A stretch of 64,000 nt of DNA from Siphonodentalium dalli (Eukaryota; Mollusca; Scaphopoda; Gadilida; Siphonodentaliidae): assembly GCA_032622095.1 (NCBI GenBank), contig CP136062.1, positions 164,632,590 through 164,696,589 of the forward strand, written 5' to 3'. Under the pieces are notes generated by a model. It was not told the DNA's origin. It worked only from the letters and a program-made list of their open reading frames with translations, and searched no databases. The position numbers and the translations under genes were made by a program. Of this stretch, positions 1-12,315 are shown one piece after another (position 1 is the stretch's first letter; the number at the start of each line of letters is the position of its first letter).

Positions 1-1275
1 CATGTTCACAAAGGGTAGCGGCGTGACCTTGACCTTTCAAATGACCTTGAACCTGTATCTCGGTATCCGCTGGGCCGATTTCCACCATTTTTGGGGGTGT
101 TGGTGTAGATGGGGATGCCAATAAATTTCGTCCCCACCCAGATGCCCGTGCGGCGTGACCTTGAAATTCAAATGACATTGACTCTGCATCTCTCAGAATC
201 AGATGGCACGATCGGGCTAAAATTTTGTAGGTAGGGATAGTTCGGGTAACCAAAACATTTTCAACATGACCTTGACCTTTCAAATGACCTTGAACCCCGT
301 ATCTCGGGATCCGCTGGGCCGATTTCCAGCATTTTTGTGGTGTTGGTGTAGATGGGGATGCCAATAACTTTCGTCCCACCAGCGTTACCTTGACCTTTCA
401 AATGACCTTAAACCTGCATCTCGGTATCCGCTGTGCCGATTTCCACCATTTTTGGGATGTTGGTGTAAAAAAACAACAACACAACGACTCTTCTCATCAG
501 GACGGGTACCCAGCTAGTCTAATATATATTTTGGGACTGCTGTCTGTTTGTTTGTTTTTTGTCTGTTAGCTATGGCCGGGAAAACTGCCAGACGGATTTT
601 TACGAAATTTGATACCTAGGGTTACTTTTTGTCCAGGGAGTGTTTTTGGATGGTGTTAAATCGTGAGTCCGAACCCGACCTTGACCTTCAAAAAGGTCAA
701 TTCACTGACAAATCTGGTAAAACGGACGGATTTCGACGAAATTTGATACCTACAGATACTTTTGGACGGGTCAAAATCGTTACCTCCGACCTGACATTGA
801 CCTTCAAAAAGGTAAATTCAAGGTCAAATCGGGTACAACGGACGGATTTCGACGAAATTTGATACCCATGTGTACTTTTGTCCTGGGAGTGTTTTGGACG
901 GTTCTAATCGTGACCCCGACCTAACCTTGACCTTCAAAAGTCTCAATTTCAAGGTCAAATCGCGAATTTTTGACGGGATTTCGACAACATTTGATACATA
1001 GGGTTGCTTTTGTCCGATGAGTGTTTTGGACGGGTCAAATCGTGACTCCAACCAGACCTTGACCTTCAAAATGGTCAATTCAAGGTCAAATCGGGTAAAA
1101 CTTGACGGATTTCGACGGGTACTTTTGACGGGTACTTTTGTCCGGGGGGGTGTTTTTGACGGGTCAAATCGTGACCTCGACCTGGCCTTGACCTTCAAAA
1201 TGGTCAATTCAAGGTCAAATCGCGCAATTGGCCGAAAAGCAGAGGGGAAACAGCACGGACGAATTCGGGTCCACC
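1..1275. repeat. GACCTT-rich divergent tandem repeats
   Basis: The stretch is built from degenerate units containing gaccttgacctt, aaggtcaaatcg and gacggatttcgacgaaatttg, repeated about every 100-120 bases. Units in 1-470 differ from those in 600-1230 but share the GACCTT core. Short ORFs here (for example near 629-862 and 824-1207) only follow the repeat and are not genes. The same family returns in the opposite orientation at about 35740-36330, next to a TA-rich microsatellite in both places. Confidence 0.8.
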
Positions 1276-1281
1276 ATATAG

Positions 1282-1312
<31 letters not shown>

Positions 1313-1337
1313 GATATATATATATATTATATATAAA
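1276..1337. repeat. (TA)n microsatellite
   Basis: This is an almost pure TA run that directly follows the GACCTT repeats. Confidence 0.9.
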
Positions 1338-1490
1338 AGTAGTGTAGCCGTATAGGTCTGATTGATAGTTGGGTTGAAATAAATGGTAACACACCTTTAA
1401 GACCTATTGTATAATTTTTTTCTCACGAGCTTTCGTCTAACATAGACTTTATCAAGTGACAGACAAACGAGAAATGAGACAAGAAACGTT

Positions 1491-1494
<4 letters not shown>

Positions 1495-1565
<71 letters not shown>

Positions 1566-1571
1566 GATATA
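1495..1571. repeat. (TA)n(GA)n compound microsatellite
   Basis: A TA run passes directly into a GA run. The antisense ORF here is a serine/leucine low-complexity artefact. Confidence 0.9.
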
Positions 1572-1574
1572 TAG

Positions 1575-1715
1575 AATACACCCATAGTAGCCGAGAATAA
1601 CAAATTTTCACCACGAGTGGTATTGTGGTTTTAACCACGAGCCTTTGGCGAGTGGTTAAAACCACAATTCCAGGAGTGGTGAATTTTTTTTATTCTCGGC
1701 TACTATGGGTGTATT
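1575..1715. mobile_element. Foldback (hairpin) MITE
   Basis: The left arm starts aatacacccatagtagccg and the right arm ends cggctactatgggtgtatt. The arms are inverted copies of about 60-65 bases with only small differences (ttttcaccac against gtggtgaattt, and ggttttaaccac against gtggttaaaacc). The centre is about ten bases. No coding capacity is present. The structure would fold into a long hairpin in either strand. The target duplication is unclear because the element lies beside GA and TA repeats. Confidence 0.75.
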
Positions 1716-1720
1716 TTTGT

Positions 1721-2488
1721 TTTATACCATAATTATTATTCTTCGGGTCGCTTCGTAAATGTATTGCTACTGAGCTACTCTGTGGTGACTGTTAACATGT
1801 ATGTGCACCGAGTGACCCAAATATGTTAAGCTATCATGAATGTGGGTCACGCGTAGTAATACATATTTCTAGGAAAATTCGGTGATCCGCCACTTTCTTG
1901 GGCATCAGTCAGCTGATGTGAACACACATTCAGATTTCCCCACATTACAGATACCATTAACAATCTATACGTTGTAGTCAAAATGTAAGCCGTCGTTCGC
2001 TTTACACACGGAAAGGCAGACGAACACTTGCGTTTATTTTGTTTACATTTTCAACAGCTATCGCCGACCTGTATAAAAAGTGTACTTTGTCGGTGCATAC
2101 ACCTAGCATAAAACATCTTTAAACTAACTTTAATGTGTTATTTTTTGACAAGTAAACCCAGTAAATGGAATTGGATAGTATATCTGTGTGTGTAGACTAC
2201 TTATCGCATTTCAGTGTGTTTTGAGTCGGAAAAATTGTGAATTTACTTCGCGAAGCGGGCGTGACGAAAAATTGGGCTAAATTTCGACAGCGAGGTCACC
2301 AGAGGTCAAATGACTGGTCGTTCTACTACGGGTATAAACTTTTAACACATAAAGTGCCGTTGAAACATTTACACAACAGTATAAATTTATACCAATAGTA
2401 GGAATCGTTATACCCACAGTAGGGTGTAAAGATGAAATTTACAAAACAGGTGTTATACACACAGTAGCATAGCCAATTATAGTATAAA
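1721..2488. mobile_element. Short non-coding element with 14-bp inverted ends
   Basis: The left end tttataccataatt and the right end aattatagtataaa are inverted copies with one mismatch. The right-end ~85 bases recur in inverted orientation at 41641-41775, so the end is shared by at least two loci. No ORF of note lies inside. I infer a non-autonomous DNA element, but have no superfamily assignment. Confidence 0.5.
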
Positions 2489-2574
2489 TATATATAGACG
2501 ATTTCGTTAGCCGAGGGCGAGCCGCGATCACGAGCATTACTGAGAACACCGTTACAAATAAGCCAACTGTGGGC

Positions 2575-2745
2575 CAGGGTTGGGGCGATTACATGACAAT
2601 GTAATCGATTACGATTACAATTACTTTTGATTTACATGATTACGATTACTGATTACATTTTTTTCAATGTAATCGATTACGATTACAATTACTTTAAATA
2701 AATAAATGTAATCGATTACTTTTTGATTACATCTGATTACAATTG
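2575..2745. repeat. Left terminal region of the hAT-like element
   Basis: After the terminal cagggttgggg the sequence repeats taatcgattacgattac units about eight times. These are self-complementary (GTAATCGATTAC is palindromic), so the region could form local hairpins as well as pair with the right end. Confidence 0.8.
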
Positions 2746-3214
2746 TTAGTTTCCAACCATTTTGATCGCATAGGAATAAATAATTAAATAATTCAAATTA
2801 ATATTACAAATTTGATTGAATAAAGACATCACTGCATAACATGGAAACAAGAAACGACTGAAACTATAGAAAGATGAAAGCAATAAAATAAACATATAAA
2901 CTTTTTTACATTTACATGTATTGGAAAGGTTTCATCATGAAGGTATGCACCAATTTATAGGGAATACATTATGTTTTATGTGTATTTATTTATGTAAATA
3001 TATTTTAATATATTTTTAATTTTCTTACATGTATTCAAACTAACGTATAATATTTATGAAAATATCACCAGAAACAATTATAAATTATTTGCATGTTCTG
3101 TTAGATTCAATACCCAAAACAATGAAGATAACACTGCAGGGAAATGTACTCCCAATACGACAGATCCTAACTCTATTCTCTTGCGTGACACAAACTAACT
3201 AACATCAATCCATC

Positions 3215-6200
3215 ATGTTTAAGCTTCTCAGTTGGAATGTAACTGGCATCTTCAGCTCTTCTTCTTATCTAGTGAATTTGCTGTCGGATAATTCAGTCGA
3301 CATTTGTGGCGTCAGTGAACACTGGCTGTGCAGTGCGAATGCAAGCTTCATGGACACCCTGTCTCCCAACAACCGCGCGCACACAGTCTACGATCAAAGA
3401 CAACGACAGCCAAATCAGAGAGGGAGAACCGCTGGTGGGGTCAGCATCTTATGGCACGAACGTCACGACTCTAAAATTTCAGTCATCGACCTTGACGATG
3501 ACCGCATAGCAGCTATACAGCTCGAAATTAATCCAAATTCTTTCATGTACATATTTCAAGTATACTTACCATCCTCAAACTCTCCAGTCGAACTATACGA
3601 TGCATATATCAAGTCATTGTACGATATCTTAGAATTTTACATACCTCTAGGTACTCCAATCCTGATGGGTGACTTCAATGGGACGTTGTCGAGAAGTGAC
3701 GCTCGTAATAAGCGATTTCAAGAATTGCTGATACACTTCTCTTTAAAGTCTGTCATTGAAGTCCTCTGCGCCGACTCAAATATAACAACATTCGTACCTG
3801 CTGATGATTCTTCAGTCGGGTCTAATATAGACCATTTTCTTATCCGGTCATGCGATTTACACCAGGTACTTAATGCTCAGATATTTGATGACGCTTCCCT
3901 TAATGTTTCCAATCATAGACCTATCGAAATGTCTATATAATTTGATCTCAACTGTTCTCAGACAGCCAACTTCAGTCATGTTCCAGAGAAATTCAAATGG
4001 AAGCTTTTAAATAACAACACTGATCTTCTTGAAAATTACCATTCGAAATTGGAATCGTACCTTCCTCAGTTTCAAATTACCGATATATTCTTGTTGGATC
4101 AATATTACAACGATATAGTAGACGCGCTTCTGCGTTCATCCAGGGAAGTCATTCCCATATCAAAATTTCAAAGGCACCTGAAGCCTTTCTGGGACGATGA
4201 ACTTCGTGCCCTGCATAAAGTGATGGACGAATTACGAGTCCTCTGGATTCAAGATGGCCGACAAGAGGCAACTTATTTCCTTCATATGCTAACTATAAAG
4301 ATGCAAGACGTAACTTCCGTTCTGTTCACCGTAGAAAATCCAGTAAATTTTTGCGCGATAAGCACTCTGATCTTGACAATCTAGCCGAGCTTGACTTAGC
4401 AACGTTCTACCGCCTACTGAAAAATAACAGAAAGGGCCACAACCGTTCTCTCTCGTTCTTCAAACATAACGGCACAACTCTCAGAGGTAGATCGGAGATA
4501 GTTAGCGCATGGGCTGAATATTATAAATCAATCTTCACGGAGTCAACTGTTCCATTATATGATGTAGACAACTATAACTCTGTAAATAATTTCATCACTA
4601 ACACCACCAGTCACTCATCCTCAAGCTCATGTGATGAACTTATTACACACCCTGTGACCGTATATGAACTCAGTAAATTACTCAACAGATTAGATAGGAA
4701 CAAAGCACATGGATACGACTCAATTTCCTATTTATTTATTCTCATATATGTTTGAATACTCACACGTACCTCTTGCAGCAAAACGGGGCGTCATGGTGTC
4801 TCTTTACAAGGGTGGACGAAAACGAAAGACAGCTTTGATAGCTATAGAGCAATTACCATATTACCTGCCATTTATAAGCTATTTGAGAGGGTGATATCTC
4901 TTAGATTGGAAACGTACATGCCATCTTCAATCGCCGTCCATCCGTTACAACATGGTTTCGAAAAAGGAATCAGTTGCACCATGACATCATGTTTTGTGCA
5001 AGAATGTATTAGTTACGCCAGGGAACAGCACAATAAGCTTTATTCATGTCTATTGGACGTGCGTAAAGCTTTCGACTGTGTATGGATAAATGGCCTCTTG
5101 TATAAACTATTTCACAGAGGATTACAAGGCAAAACATGGCTCATCATACGAGAATTATTATCTGGCATAAAATGTTGTATCCGCAGCGACGGAACATATT
5201 CCGACTGGTTCTCCTTGTCTCAAGGAACCAGACAAGGATCAATATTATCACCTCTGTGGTACAAAATATACGCAGACGATCTCCTCCATATTATTGAGAA
5301 ATCAAAATTGGGCCTTCGTATCCACTCATTGAATTGTTCATCTCCCACCCAAGCCGATGACATGATGCTTCTCTCTCTATCCCGACCAGGTCTTATTGGC
5401 TTATATGAATTATGCATTGAATACAGTAATAAATGGCGCTTCAGTTATAATTCATCGAAAACCGTCATAATGGTATTCAATGAATCAAAACAAGAAGCCG
5501 ATAAATGTGCAAGATCATGGCCATTTGGATCATCCTTTCTCAGCGAAGTTGACTCCTATACTCACCTGGGAATTCTGCTTTCCAAATCTTATTTCAATAA
5601 CAAATTTGTCGATGCCATATGCACAAAATTAAGGGGGACATATTTCGGCCTCTCCGATGTTGGCCTTTACCCTGGTGGTATCTCTCCTCAAAGTTCATAC
5701 AAACTTTACAGAACAATAGTCATTCCTTCCGGGTTGTATGGCAGTGAACTTCTCTGGAACCTAAACACAACTCAAATAGATAAGCTTGAGAAGGCCCACA
5801 GAATTTGCATCAAGCATATGCAAGGTTTTCCGACGAGGACCCGAACAGTTATTGCACAAGGCTGTCTAGGCTGTTCCTCACTAGAATCGTGGATCGATCG
5901 TCGGAAACTCTCAATGCTTGGCGCTTTCTGTGGGCCAAATCACGAGAAAGCATCGAAACAGTTATTCCTACGACGTTTGTATGACTTCATATCTGGTCTG
6001 TCAACAGACGAAACATCTTTTATACATGACATATGGTGCATCCTATGCAAATATAATATTGAACATCACCTTATTGAATATGCTAATTCCAATGAATTCC
6101 CATCGCCCGTGGTGTGGAAACGCTTGGTACGGACAGCTGTAAAGGAGTTAGATGAACTTGACTGGTATAATCGTATCTCCGGCGACTCCTCTTTAACAGC

Positions 6201-6621
6201 ATTCCGCACCATTCACCCCACGCTACGAACGATCGGAATATGGAAACTATGCTCACAATTTCCGGAGGAAAAATTTATATTCCTATTGATCGGTCGCATA
6301 ATCGCACATACAGCTTTCGGACAAAATGATACATGCAAACATTGTTTAGCGACCTACTCATGTGTAGTACAACATATCTTGTTAGATTGCCCGTCATTGC
6401 TACATATTCGGAATGACATGTGGTACCACATCATTGACCATTATGGCATTAACTGTTTCCTCTACCGAGACCAAATGCCCCGTTTGCAGCTACTCTCTTC
6501 CCTTCTGGGATCGCCACCTAGAGATCTCGCTTTACTCTCAGATAATCAATCTAATCTGTCTCGCTTGCTCGTTAGGACAACAGCATTTATGTGGAAACGG
6601 TTTCACTTTGATAATGGTTAA
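3215..6621 (+). pseudogene. Non-LTR retrotransposon endonuclease-reverse transcriptase, decayed
   Basis: The first part (3215-3940, 241 residues) is a full APE-type endonuclease/exonuclease/phosphatase fold. It begins with LLSWNVTG, has SEHWL, then GDFNGT, and ends VSNHRPI. An in-frame TAA at 3938-3940 interrupts it, and the linker resumes in the same frame at 4049. The frame shifts near 4330-4350, again near 4720 and again near 4850. The last 576 residues (4891-6621) are RT: LDVRKAFDCVW (motif A), SQGTRQGSILSP (motif B), QADDMMLLS (motif C, with Gln where Tyr, Phe or Cys is usual). A C-terminal CKHC...H....C knuckle follows near 6333-6390. The family nicks target DNA and reverse transcribes its own RNA. 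At least one stop and three frameshifts make this copy dead. The clade is not assigned. Confidence 0.85.
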
Positions 6622-6867
6622 CTAAAGTGATCAGCACTCTTTAGGAGTAGAATAGCGTTAATTTTCCATTAATATAATTTACTGTTAGTTGGTAAATTAT
6701 CAATGTCACAGCATTTGCCAATTCAGTACCATGCATCCTTCAGCCAAATATGCATATATTTCAAATTACCCATATTTCCTTCATTTGTTCACTATTTACA
6801 GTGTACGTACTATACACTTCACATAGCCTCACTTCATCGGACGTCCGTGAATCTTAGTATTCTCCCG

Positions 6868-7740
6868 GATGCATGATCACACAAACCATACCCATGTGTA
6901 TTCTCCCGGATGCATGATCACACAAGCCATACACATGTGTAATTGTATATGTGTATACATATGTATGCGTGAATATATATACACGTGTGTATATGTGTAT
7001 ACATATTCAAGTGTATATATATATGTATATTCATGCCATATAACTTTCGCAATTATCCAAACTTTAGTGTTATCCCGCTTGCACTTAAGATAACAGTCTT
7101 AACAAAGTATAACCTTTCTTTAAACACGGCAATAAACGTCCCGCTTCAGCTCAACGCAAATTTTCCATACCCTTAACTTCCGCATACAGCCATGTACCAT
7201 TTATGCTTTGGTGTATATTTAATCAGATATGCATGCACATATAATCGTGCACATGTAGTTACCTGACCGTTACATATGTATTCATATGTGTGTGTGTGTG
7301 TCTACGTGGATGTATGTGTATGAAAATATGCATATATGTTTATATGAACATTTATATATATGTATATAACCATGCATATATTCACGAGTGCTGGCGCGGC
7401 TGTGCACGTGCACGCGCTCCCTCTCTCTCGTGCGCATGTATATGTGTATGCATGTATATCTTTGTATATACATGTATGTCAGTATATGTGTATGTACATG
7501 TTTATATACATGTATATGTGTGTGAGGGTGGGCGTGTATGTGGGTGTGCAGATGTGTGGTCGTGTCGGTGCTCGTGAGGGTATGCATGCTTATATGCACT
7601 CAAATATGTTCGTATTTGTCTCTTTGTCAGGCAAATTGTATAACCATGTATATTGCATAGCCAAATTCCTGCATGCAGGATGTATTTGTGTTCTCAAATT
7701 GGATGTATTTGTGTTAACAATTTATTTATAATGTTTATAT
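6868..7740. repeat. Imperfect (TGTATA/TG)n low-complexity tract
   Basis: The tract is alternating purine-pyrimidine sequence rich in tgtatatgtg, with a ~40-base duplication at 6860-6940 (cccggatgcatgatcacaca twice). ORFs in either strand are Cys/Tyr/Val or His/Thr low-complexity artefacts. It lies 3' of the nested LINE and inside the hAT-like element. Confidence 0.8.
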
Positions 7741-8139
7741 ATATGCTCTTCATTATATGGAGGAATAAAGATATATATAATTAGGTCTACCGATGTACAT
7801 CACACCTGCTTTGTTCAGTTAATTAGCCCTATTGTACCAGTGTGACTCTACAGCCATTGTCTGCAGCAGTCCCAATTCAAGTTAATCATAATTGAAGTTG
7901 GCTAGCCTATTTATTCATATTGGAACATTTCACTGTCTGTATCACAAGTTTGTTGCCATTCATGTTGTATTCAACAATTGTGTGTTGTTATCTGTGTCCA
8001 CTGCCAGAATATACATACACACTGTACCACTAACATAACATAACACATGACATAATTGTACTAACTTTCTAATATGTTGTTTGTATCTTTGCACACTCCA
8101 CAGTATGAGACTATGAGTATCCAATAGCCATCCATATGG

Positions 8140-8324
8140 ATATTTTAGTAAAAGTAATCAAAAAGTAATCAAAATGTAATCATGATTACAGGTACATTTG
8201 AAAGTAATCGATTACGATTACTTGTAATCAAGAAATGTCATGATTACTGATTACAGACGATTACTCCAAATTTTGTAATCGATTACTTTGATTACGATTA
8301 CTGATTACGATTACCCCAACCCTG
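8140..8324. repeat. Right terminal region of the hAT-like element
   Basis: It contains aaaagtaatcaaaaagtaatc and repeated gtaatcgattacgattact units, inverted relative to 2575-2745, and ends ccccaaccctg. It is followed by the second copy of ctgtgggc. Confidence 0.8.
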
Positions 8325-8332
8325 CTGTGGGC

Positions 8333-9251
8333 TCATAGAAGAGGTGAAATCCGGGTTGGTTCATTTGCTGCTCACAGGATGTGTTGATCAGATAATAGAT
8401 GAAAATAAAACTTCACTGGTGTTGGAAGATAGAACGAGTGCGAATACTAAAGCATAGTTTCGTCGAATCGTGGTAGATATGGAGCGGAGTAGTCTGGTTT
8501 TTGTTGATTTGAATTTCACCCGTGCATGGTGCTGGCCAGCAAACACATGAAACTAAAAGTTAACTGATGTTAGAAGTTAAAACAAGTGAGCATCTTATTT
8601 GTATTACATTGGTTTTGCCAATTCGTGATGGCTCAAATAATCATATTTCGAAGAGGTGTAATCCGGTTTGGTTGATCTGCTGCTCACAGGATCAGAAAAT
8701 AAATGAAAATAAAACTTCACTGATGTTGGAAGTGAGAACGAGTGCGAATCCTAAAGCATTAGTTTCGTCTATTCGTGGTGGATATGGAGCGGAGTAGTCC
8801 GGTTTTAGTTGATTTGAATTTCACCCGTGCATGGTGCTGACGAGCAAACACATTAAACTAAAAGTTAACTGATGTTGGAAGTTAAAACAAGTGAGCATCT
8901 TATTTGAATTACATTAGTTTTGCCAATTCGTGATGGCTCAAATAATCGGCTCATAGAAGATGGGAGATCCGGTTTGGTTGATTTGCCATTCACAGGATCA
9001 GATAATAGATGAAATTAAAACGTCAATGGTGTTGGGAGATAGAACGAGTGCGAATCCTAACGCATTAGTTTCGTCGATTCGTGGTGGATATGGAGCGGAG
9101 TAGTCCGGTTTTGGTTGATTTGAATTTCACCAGTGCATGGTGCTGACCAGCAAACACATTAAACTAAAAGTTAACTGATGTTGGAAGTTAAAACAAGTGA
9201 GCATCTTATTTGTCTTACATTGGTTTTGCCAATTCGTGATGGCTCAAATAA
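8333..9251. repeat. ~309-bp tandem repeat, three units
   Basis: Units begin near 8333, 8641 and 8949. Each carries tggatatggagcggagtag, then ttgaatttcaccngtgcatggtgctg, then gttaactgatgtt. Units are highly alike. The array is cut on the left by the hAT-like element. A piece of the same unit is found in reverse at about 31140-31262. Confidence 0.85.
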
Positions 9252-10060
9252 TCATATTTCGAAATGCATGTAGCATATTGTTACACGAATATGTCCATTG
9301 TCCAACTATAAAACACAATAGTGTGTCCCTTAAAGGAGTTATCACACTGTACAATTGAATCAAATTACTATACCAGTAAAGGGTTTCACATAGTTTTCCA
9401 TGACCCATATCACCATATCACATTCGAACTCAATGTGGTCAATTTCTTACATAGGATCACCGGAGTCTAACTTTAACATATATTTGTATCGGACTGTAAA
9501 ATTGGATCAAATGAATATAGCCACCATATGTTGGCAAAGCTCGTGATGACGCATATCACCCGATGTTCGACTGGGAGTGGTCACTTTATTACACAATGAT
9601 GCCCAATGTCCAACATCACAAAATAATTGTATCAATTAAGGGCGTATCGTCACAGTAAAATGGGCCCAAATGACTATAACCATCATAATTTGACCTATCA
9701 CGATATTCACAAGTTCGCCATTTCAACAGTATTTCGAACTACGTGTGGTCCTTTTATTACACAACGATCAATGTAGTCCAACTTCTACCCAAAATTGAGT
9801 CAATTAATATCGTATCCGCACTGTAGATGGCCCAAATGACTACGACCATCATATTTTGACCTATCACGATATTCACAAGTTCGAGATGACCCATATCACC
9901 AGTATTTCGAACTGCGTGTGGTCCTGTTATAACACAACGGTCAATGTAGTCCATCTTCAACCCACGATTTTGTCAATTAAGGGCGTATCCGCACTGTATA
10001 ATTGGCCGAAATGACTATAACCATCATATTTTGGCCAATCACAATATTCACAAGTTCGGG
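9252..10060. repeat. ~170-bp tandem satellite, left arm
   Basis: Units carry gactataaccatcat, tatcacgatattcacaagttcg and gtgtggtccttttattacac. The phrase with ccatcat recurs at about 9672, 9838 and 10013, giving a 165-175-base period. The first part (9252-9640) is more diverged. The same satellite lies in reverse at 29640-31140. Short ORFs such as 9757-9960 on the minus strand are artefacts of the repeat. Confidence 0.8.
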
Positions 10061-10061
10061 A

Positions 10062-10400
10062 TTCACGGGCAATAATTGCCTACCTGATTCACGGGCAATA
10101 ATTGCATACAAGAAAAATCCTAGTCTTCGGGATAAGTTAGTTCATTCAACGCTCCCTCAAATATCGGCTGATTAGCGACCATGTACCTCTAAAACAATTT
10201 AATCTGTTCAACGCGGGACTATTGCCTGCATAACCAAAAAAAACAAAGACCATAGCCTGCATAACCAAAAAAAAAAGAACAAAAAAAGAAAGCCACTCGG
10301 CTCATTCATTTCAAGCACATTAATTTCTATCTCAACAATCCAATACACATCGGAGCATTCCGACATCAAAACAAAATCCAAATCTGGATGCGAAACTCCA
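10062..10400 (+). pseudogene. Penelope-like element 3' tail fragment
   Basis: The sequence from ttcacgggcaataattgc to aatccaatacacatcgg matches, in reverse, the tail that follows the GIY-YIG domain of the minus-strand PLE at 25815-26100. In the right copy it encodes IIAYKKNPSIRDKLVHSSLP, which resembles the basic linker of Penelope proteins. Here poly-A runs and stops have broken it. The opening words ttcacgggcaataattgc are duplicated about 25 bases apart. Confidence 0.55.
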
Positions 10401-10515
10401 GACACAAACTTAAAAGATTTTCCCTGTGCCTTCTTTCTCATAAAAATCATATTTTGGCTCGTGCCAGGTATACCAAGTTTGTTCTGTAAAATACAACTGT
10501 CATTTCACACTGTTG

Positions 10516-10582
10516 GTGCGGATCCAGGCCCTGTGTATGCATGGGGGTTCTAATATTTATTTAACCACCACCCCCTTTTTTT
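10516..10582 (-). repeat. PLE terminal repeat (pLTR-like), inverted with 12046-12111
   Basis: The segment from gtgcggatccaggccctg to cccccttttttt is the inverse of 12046-12111 with about one or two mismatches. In the sense of each neighbouring PLE it is the 3' end of the minus copy and the 5' end of the plus copy, so it behaves like a terminal repeat shared by both. Confidence 0.7.
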
Positions 10583-11645
10583 GGTCTGGTGACTGAAGAA
10601 AGACGAGCCCGTGTTAAGGTAGTTCATTTTGTTCAGACTACAGACCTTTTTTGAGCAGAATTTAGAAGATCCCGAACCCAATACGGGACGTCGAATGCTT
10701 ATTTTCTTAGGTATATGTTCATTATCGTTAGACATTGTTGGGTTTTCAATTTGGAAAATAGTTTCGGACTTTGTGCTGCGGAGGAATCTCTTCGAGTATC
10801 CCCACGAGCGCAATGCCAGGAACAGTGTATTACATGCTTGATTGAAAGATGTCAGACTGCTGCTGTTTCTGTGGAACCTGATGACTTGTGATTTGGTTAT
10901 CCCCTTCAATGTATGAGGTGGATGGAATGAATGTTTGTCCAGGAGTTGATGTGAATTACTCGGTTTTAAATATACCTTGGTGTCGAGAATTGAATTAGCT
11001 TTAAATTGTTCCCCCTTAAAAATGGTGAGGTCCAGGAAATCGATGGATGTTTCTGATTGCGTGCGTGTGAGCTTGATGTGTGGAGAGTGATCATTCAGAA
11101 TATTAAAAAATTGGTCCAAATATGCTACGGAATAAGGCCATACCAAGAAAATGTCATCGAGGTATCGTAGATATATGAGGGGCTGTTTTGGGCAATTTGC
11201 TAGTGCCTCATCCTCCCACTGTGCCATGAATATGGAGCTAAAGTTTGGGGCCCACCGTTTTCCCATACTAACCCCCTTTATTTGTTGGTAAATTTCTCCG
11301 TTGAATTCAAAGTCATTGCCTTCAAGCGAAATATTTAAGAACTCAAGAATTTCTTTCGTGGGCCGGCGGTTGTCAGAATAAAATTCAAACGCATGTTCGA
11401 CCGCTGTGATGCCTTCTTCGATTGGAATATTCGTAAACATATTTTTGACATCGAACGAGACCAGGAGAGCATCACTTGGGATTTTAATTTTCGGAAGTTT
11501 AGCGAGTAAGTCCTCCGTGTATTTTATGTAACTTGGGTGCCGGTTTGCGACTGGTTTTAGGAAAAAGTCAATATATCTTGAATGATTGTATGATTTGGAA
11601 TTGCATTCACTGATGATTGGTCGGCCGGGAGGTGTGAGAGTGTCT
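10550..11645 (-). pseudogene. Penelope-like reverse transcriptase fragment
   Basis: The minus-strand frame reads through PPGRPIISECNS, then VSFDVKN (motif A Asp), GVSMGKRWAPNF (motif B), YLRYLDDIFLVW (motif C, catalytic Asp pair), and then SKFCSKKVCSLNK. It is the same family as 16551-18160 and 26131-29421. The frame is open over most of its length, but the copy lacks the N-terminal third of the RT, the SGNH ORF and the GIY-YIG domain. At 11646 the coding sequence jumps to a segment (11646-11685) that matches the PLE 5' untranslated region at 12137-12176 in reverse. It is probably an internally deleted copy lying head-to-head with the plus-strand PLE. Confidence 0.85.
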
Positions 11646-12045
11646 GTAATTTGATATTATCAGATAGATCGGCGTGGTGCCTTTGACACAGAGATCGGGG
11701 ATGTATGGGTCGTTATGTGTTGTAGTTTTATGCGACCAGCAGGATGTAGTGTTAACAAAGAATCAATGATACGGGACAGCAGATATTTGTTTGCAATGGT
11801 CCCGACATGCGCACTATAGTGTTATTGGGTGAAAATATATGAATTGTCAGAATGCCGTGAACAAGAGTTTGCTTCAGTTAATTCAGTTTCATGATTGACT
11901 GCTGAACAAGGTGTGAAATGTTGTAGACCCTGGCGTACATATGATGTTCTGTTTCAACTCCGTGATTCGAATGAATGCTGGAAGTTCAAAGAATTTTCTC
12001 CATATTCTGTACAATTAGCCCCCGATAAAGTAAGCAAAAAACAGC
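11646..12045 (-). other. Presumed 5' untranslated part of the truncated minus PLE
   Basis: Only 11646-11685 can be matched to known PLE leader sequence (inverse of 12137-12176, through ggcgtggtgcctttg). The remaining ~360 bases have no supported coding content. Confidence 0.4.
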
Positions 12046-12111
12046 AAAAAAAGGGGGGGTGGTTAAATAAATATTAGAACCCTCATGCATACACAGGGCC
12101 TGGATCCGCAC
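12046..12111 (+). repeat. PLE terminal repeat (pLTR-like), plus copy
   Basis: It is the inverse of 10516-10582. It is followed by a short run of gacacccgacacccgacaccc (three copies of cacccga) and then the leader of the plus-strand PLE. Confidence 0.65.
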
Positions 12112-12315
12112 CCGACACCCGACACCCGACACCCGGCAAAGGCACCACGCCGATCTATCTGAGAATATCAAATTACAGCGGATGTAGTTTCACCCATTTC
12201 TAAAAGATCCAAGTCCCCGCCACTTCATTTGGAACAACGGGGTGCGGATGGAATTAAGTCCCTGGACAGTATATAATCTCGCCAAAAAATACAGAGGTCA
12301 GGATTCGCATCCATA

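Larger units (their letters stand above)
2575..8324. mobile_element. hAT-like DNA transposon carrying a non-LTR retrotransposon
   Basis: The element starts cagggttgggg and ends ccccaaccctg. It is flanked on both sides by the same 8 bases, ctgtgggc (2567-2574 and 8325-8332). Long subterminal regions (about 2580-2745 and 8140-8315) are made of short units based on gtaatcgattac in opposite orientation. An 8-bp target duplication and CAGGG ends are typical of the hAT superfamily. The 5750-bp interior holds a decayed endonuclease/RT protein (3215-6621) and simple repeats, and no hAT transposase or BED finger that I can see. The element is therefore probably non-autonomous, with a LINE nested in it. 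Confidence 0.8.

Noticed and set aside
7282-7731. His/Thr-rich and Cys/Val-rich ORFs
   Set aside because: They are translations of an alternating TGTATA/TG tract.
2575-8324. Polinton/Maverick or other large virus-like element
   Set aside because: The 8-bp duplication and CAGGG ends fit hAT, and there is no DNA polymerase, capsid or integrase.
10208-10450. 80-codon minus-strand ORF
   Set aside because: It is antisense to the PLE tail fragment, ends in poly-Phe from a poly-A run and is not conserved at 25815-26190.
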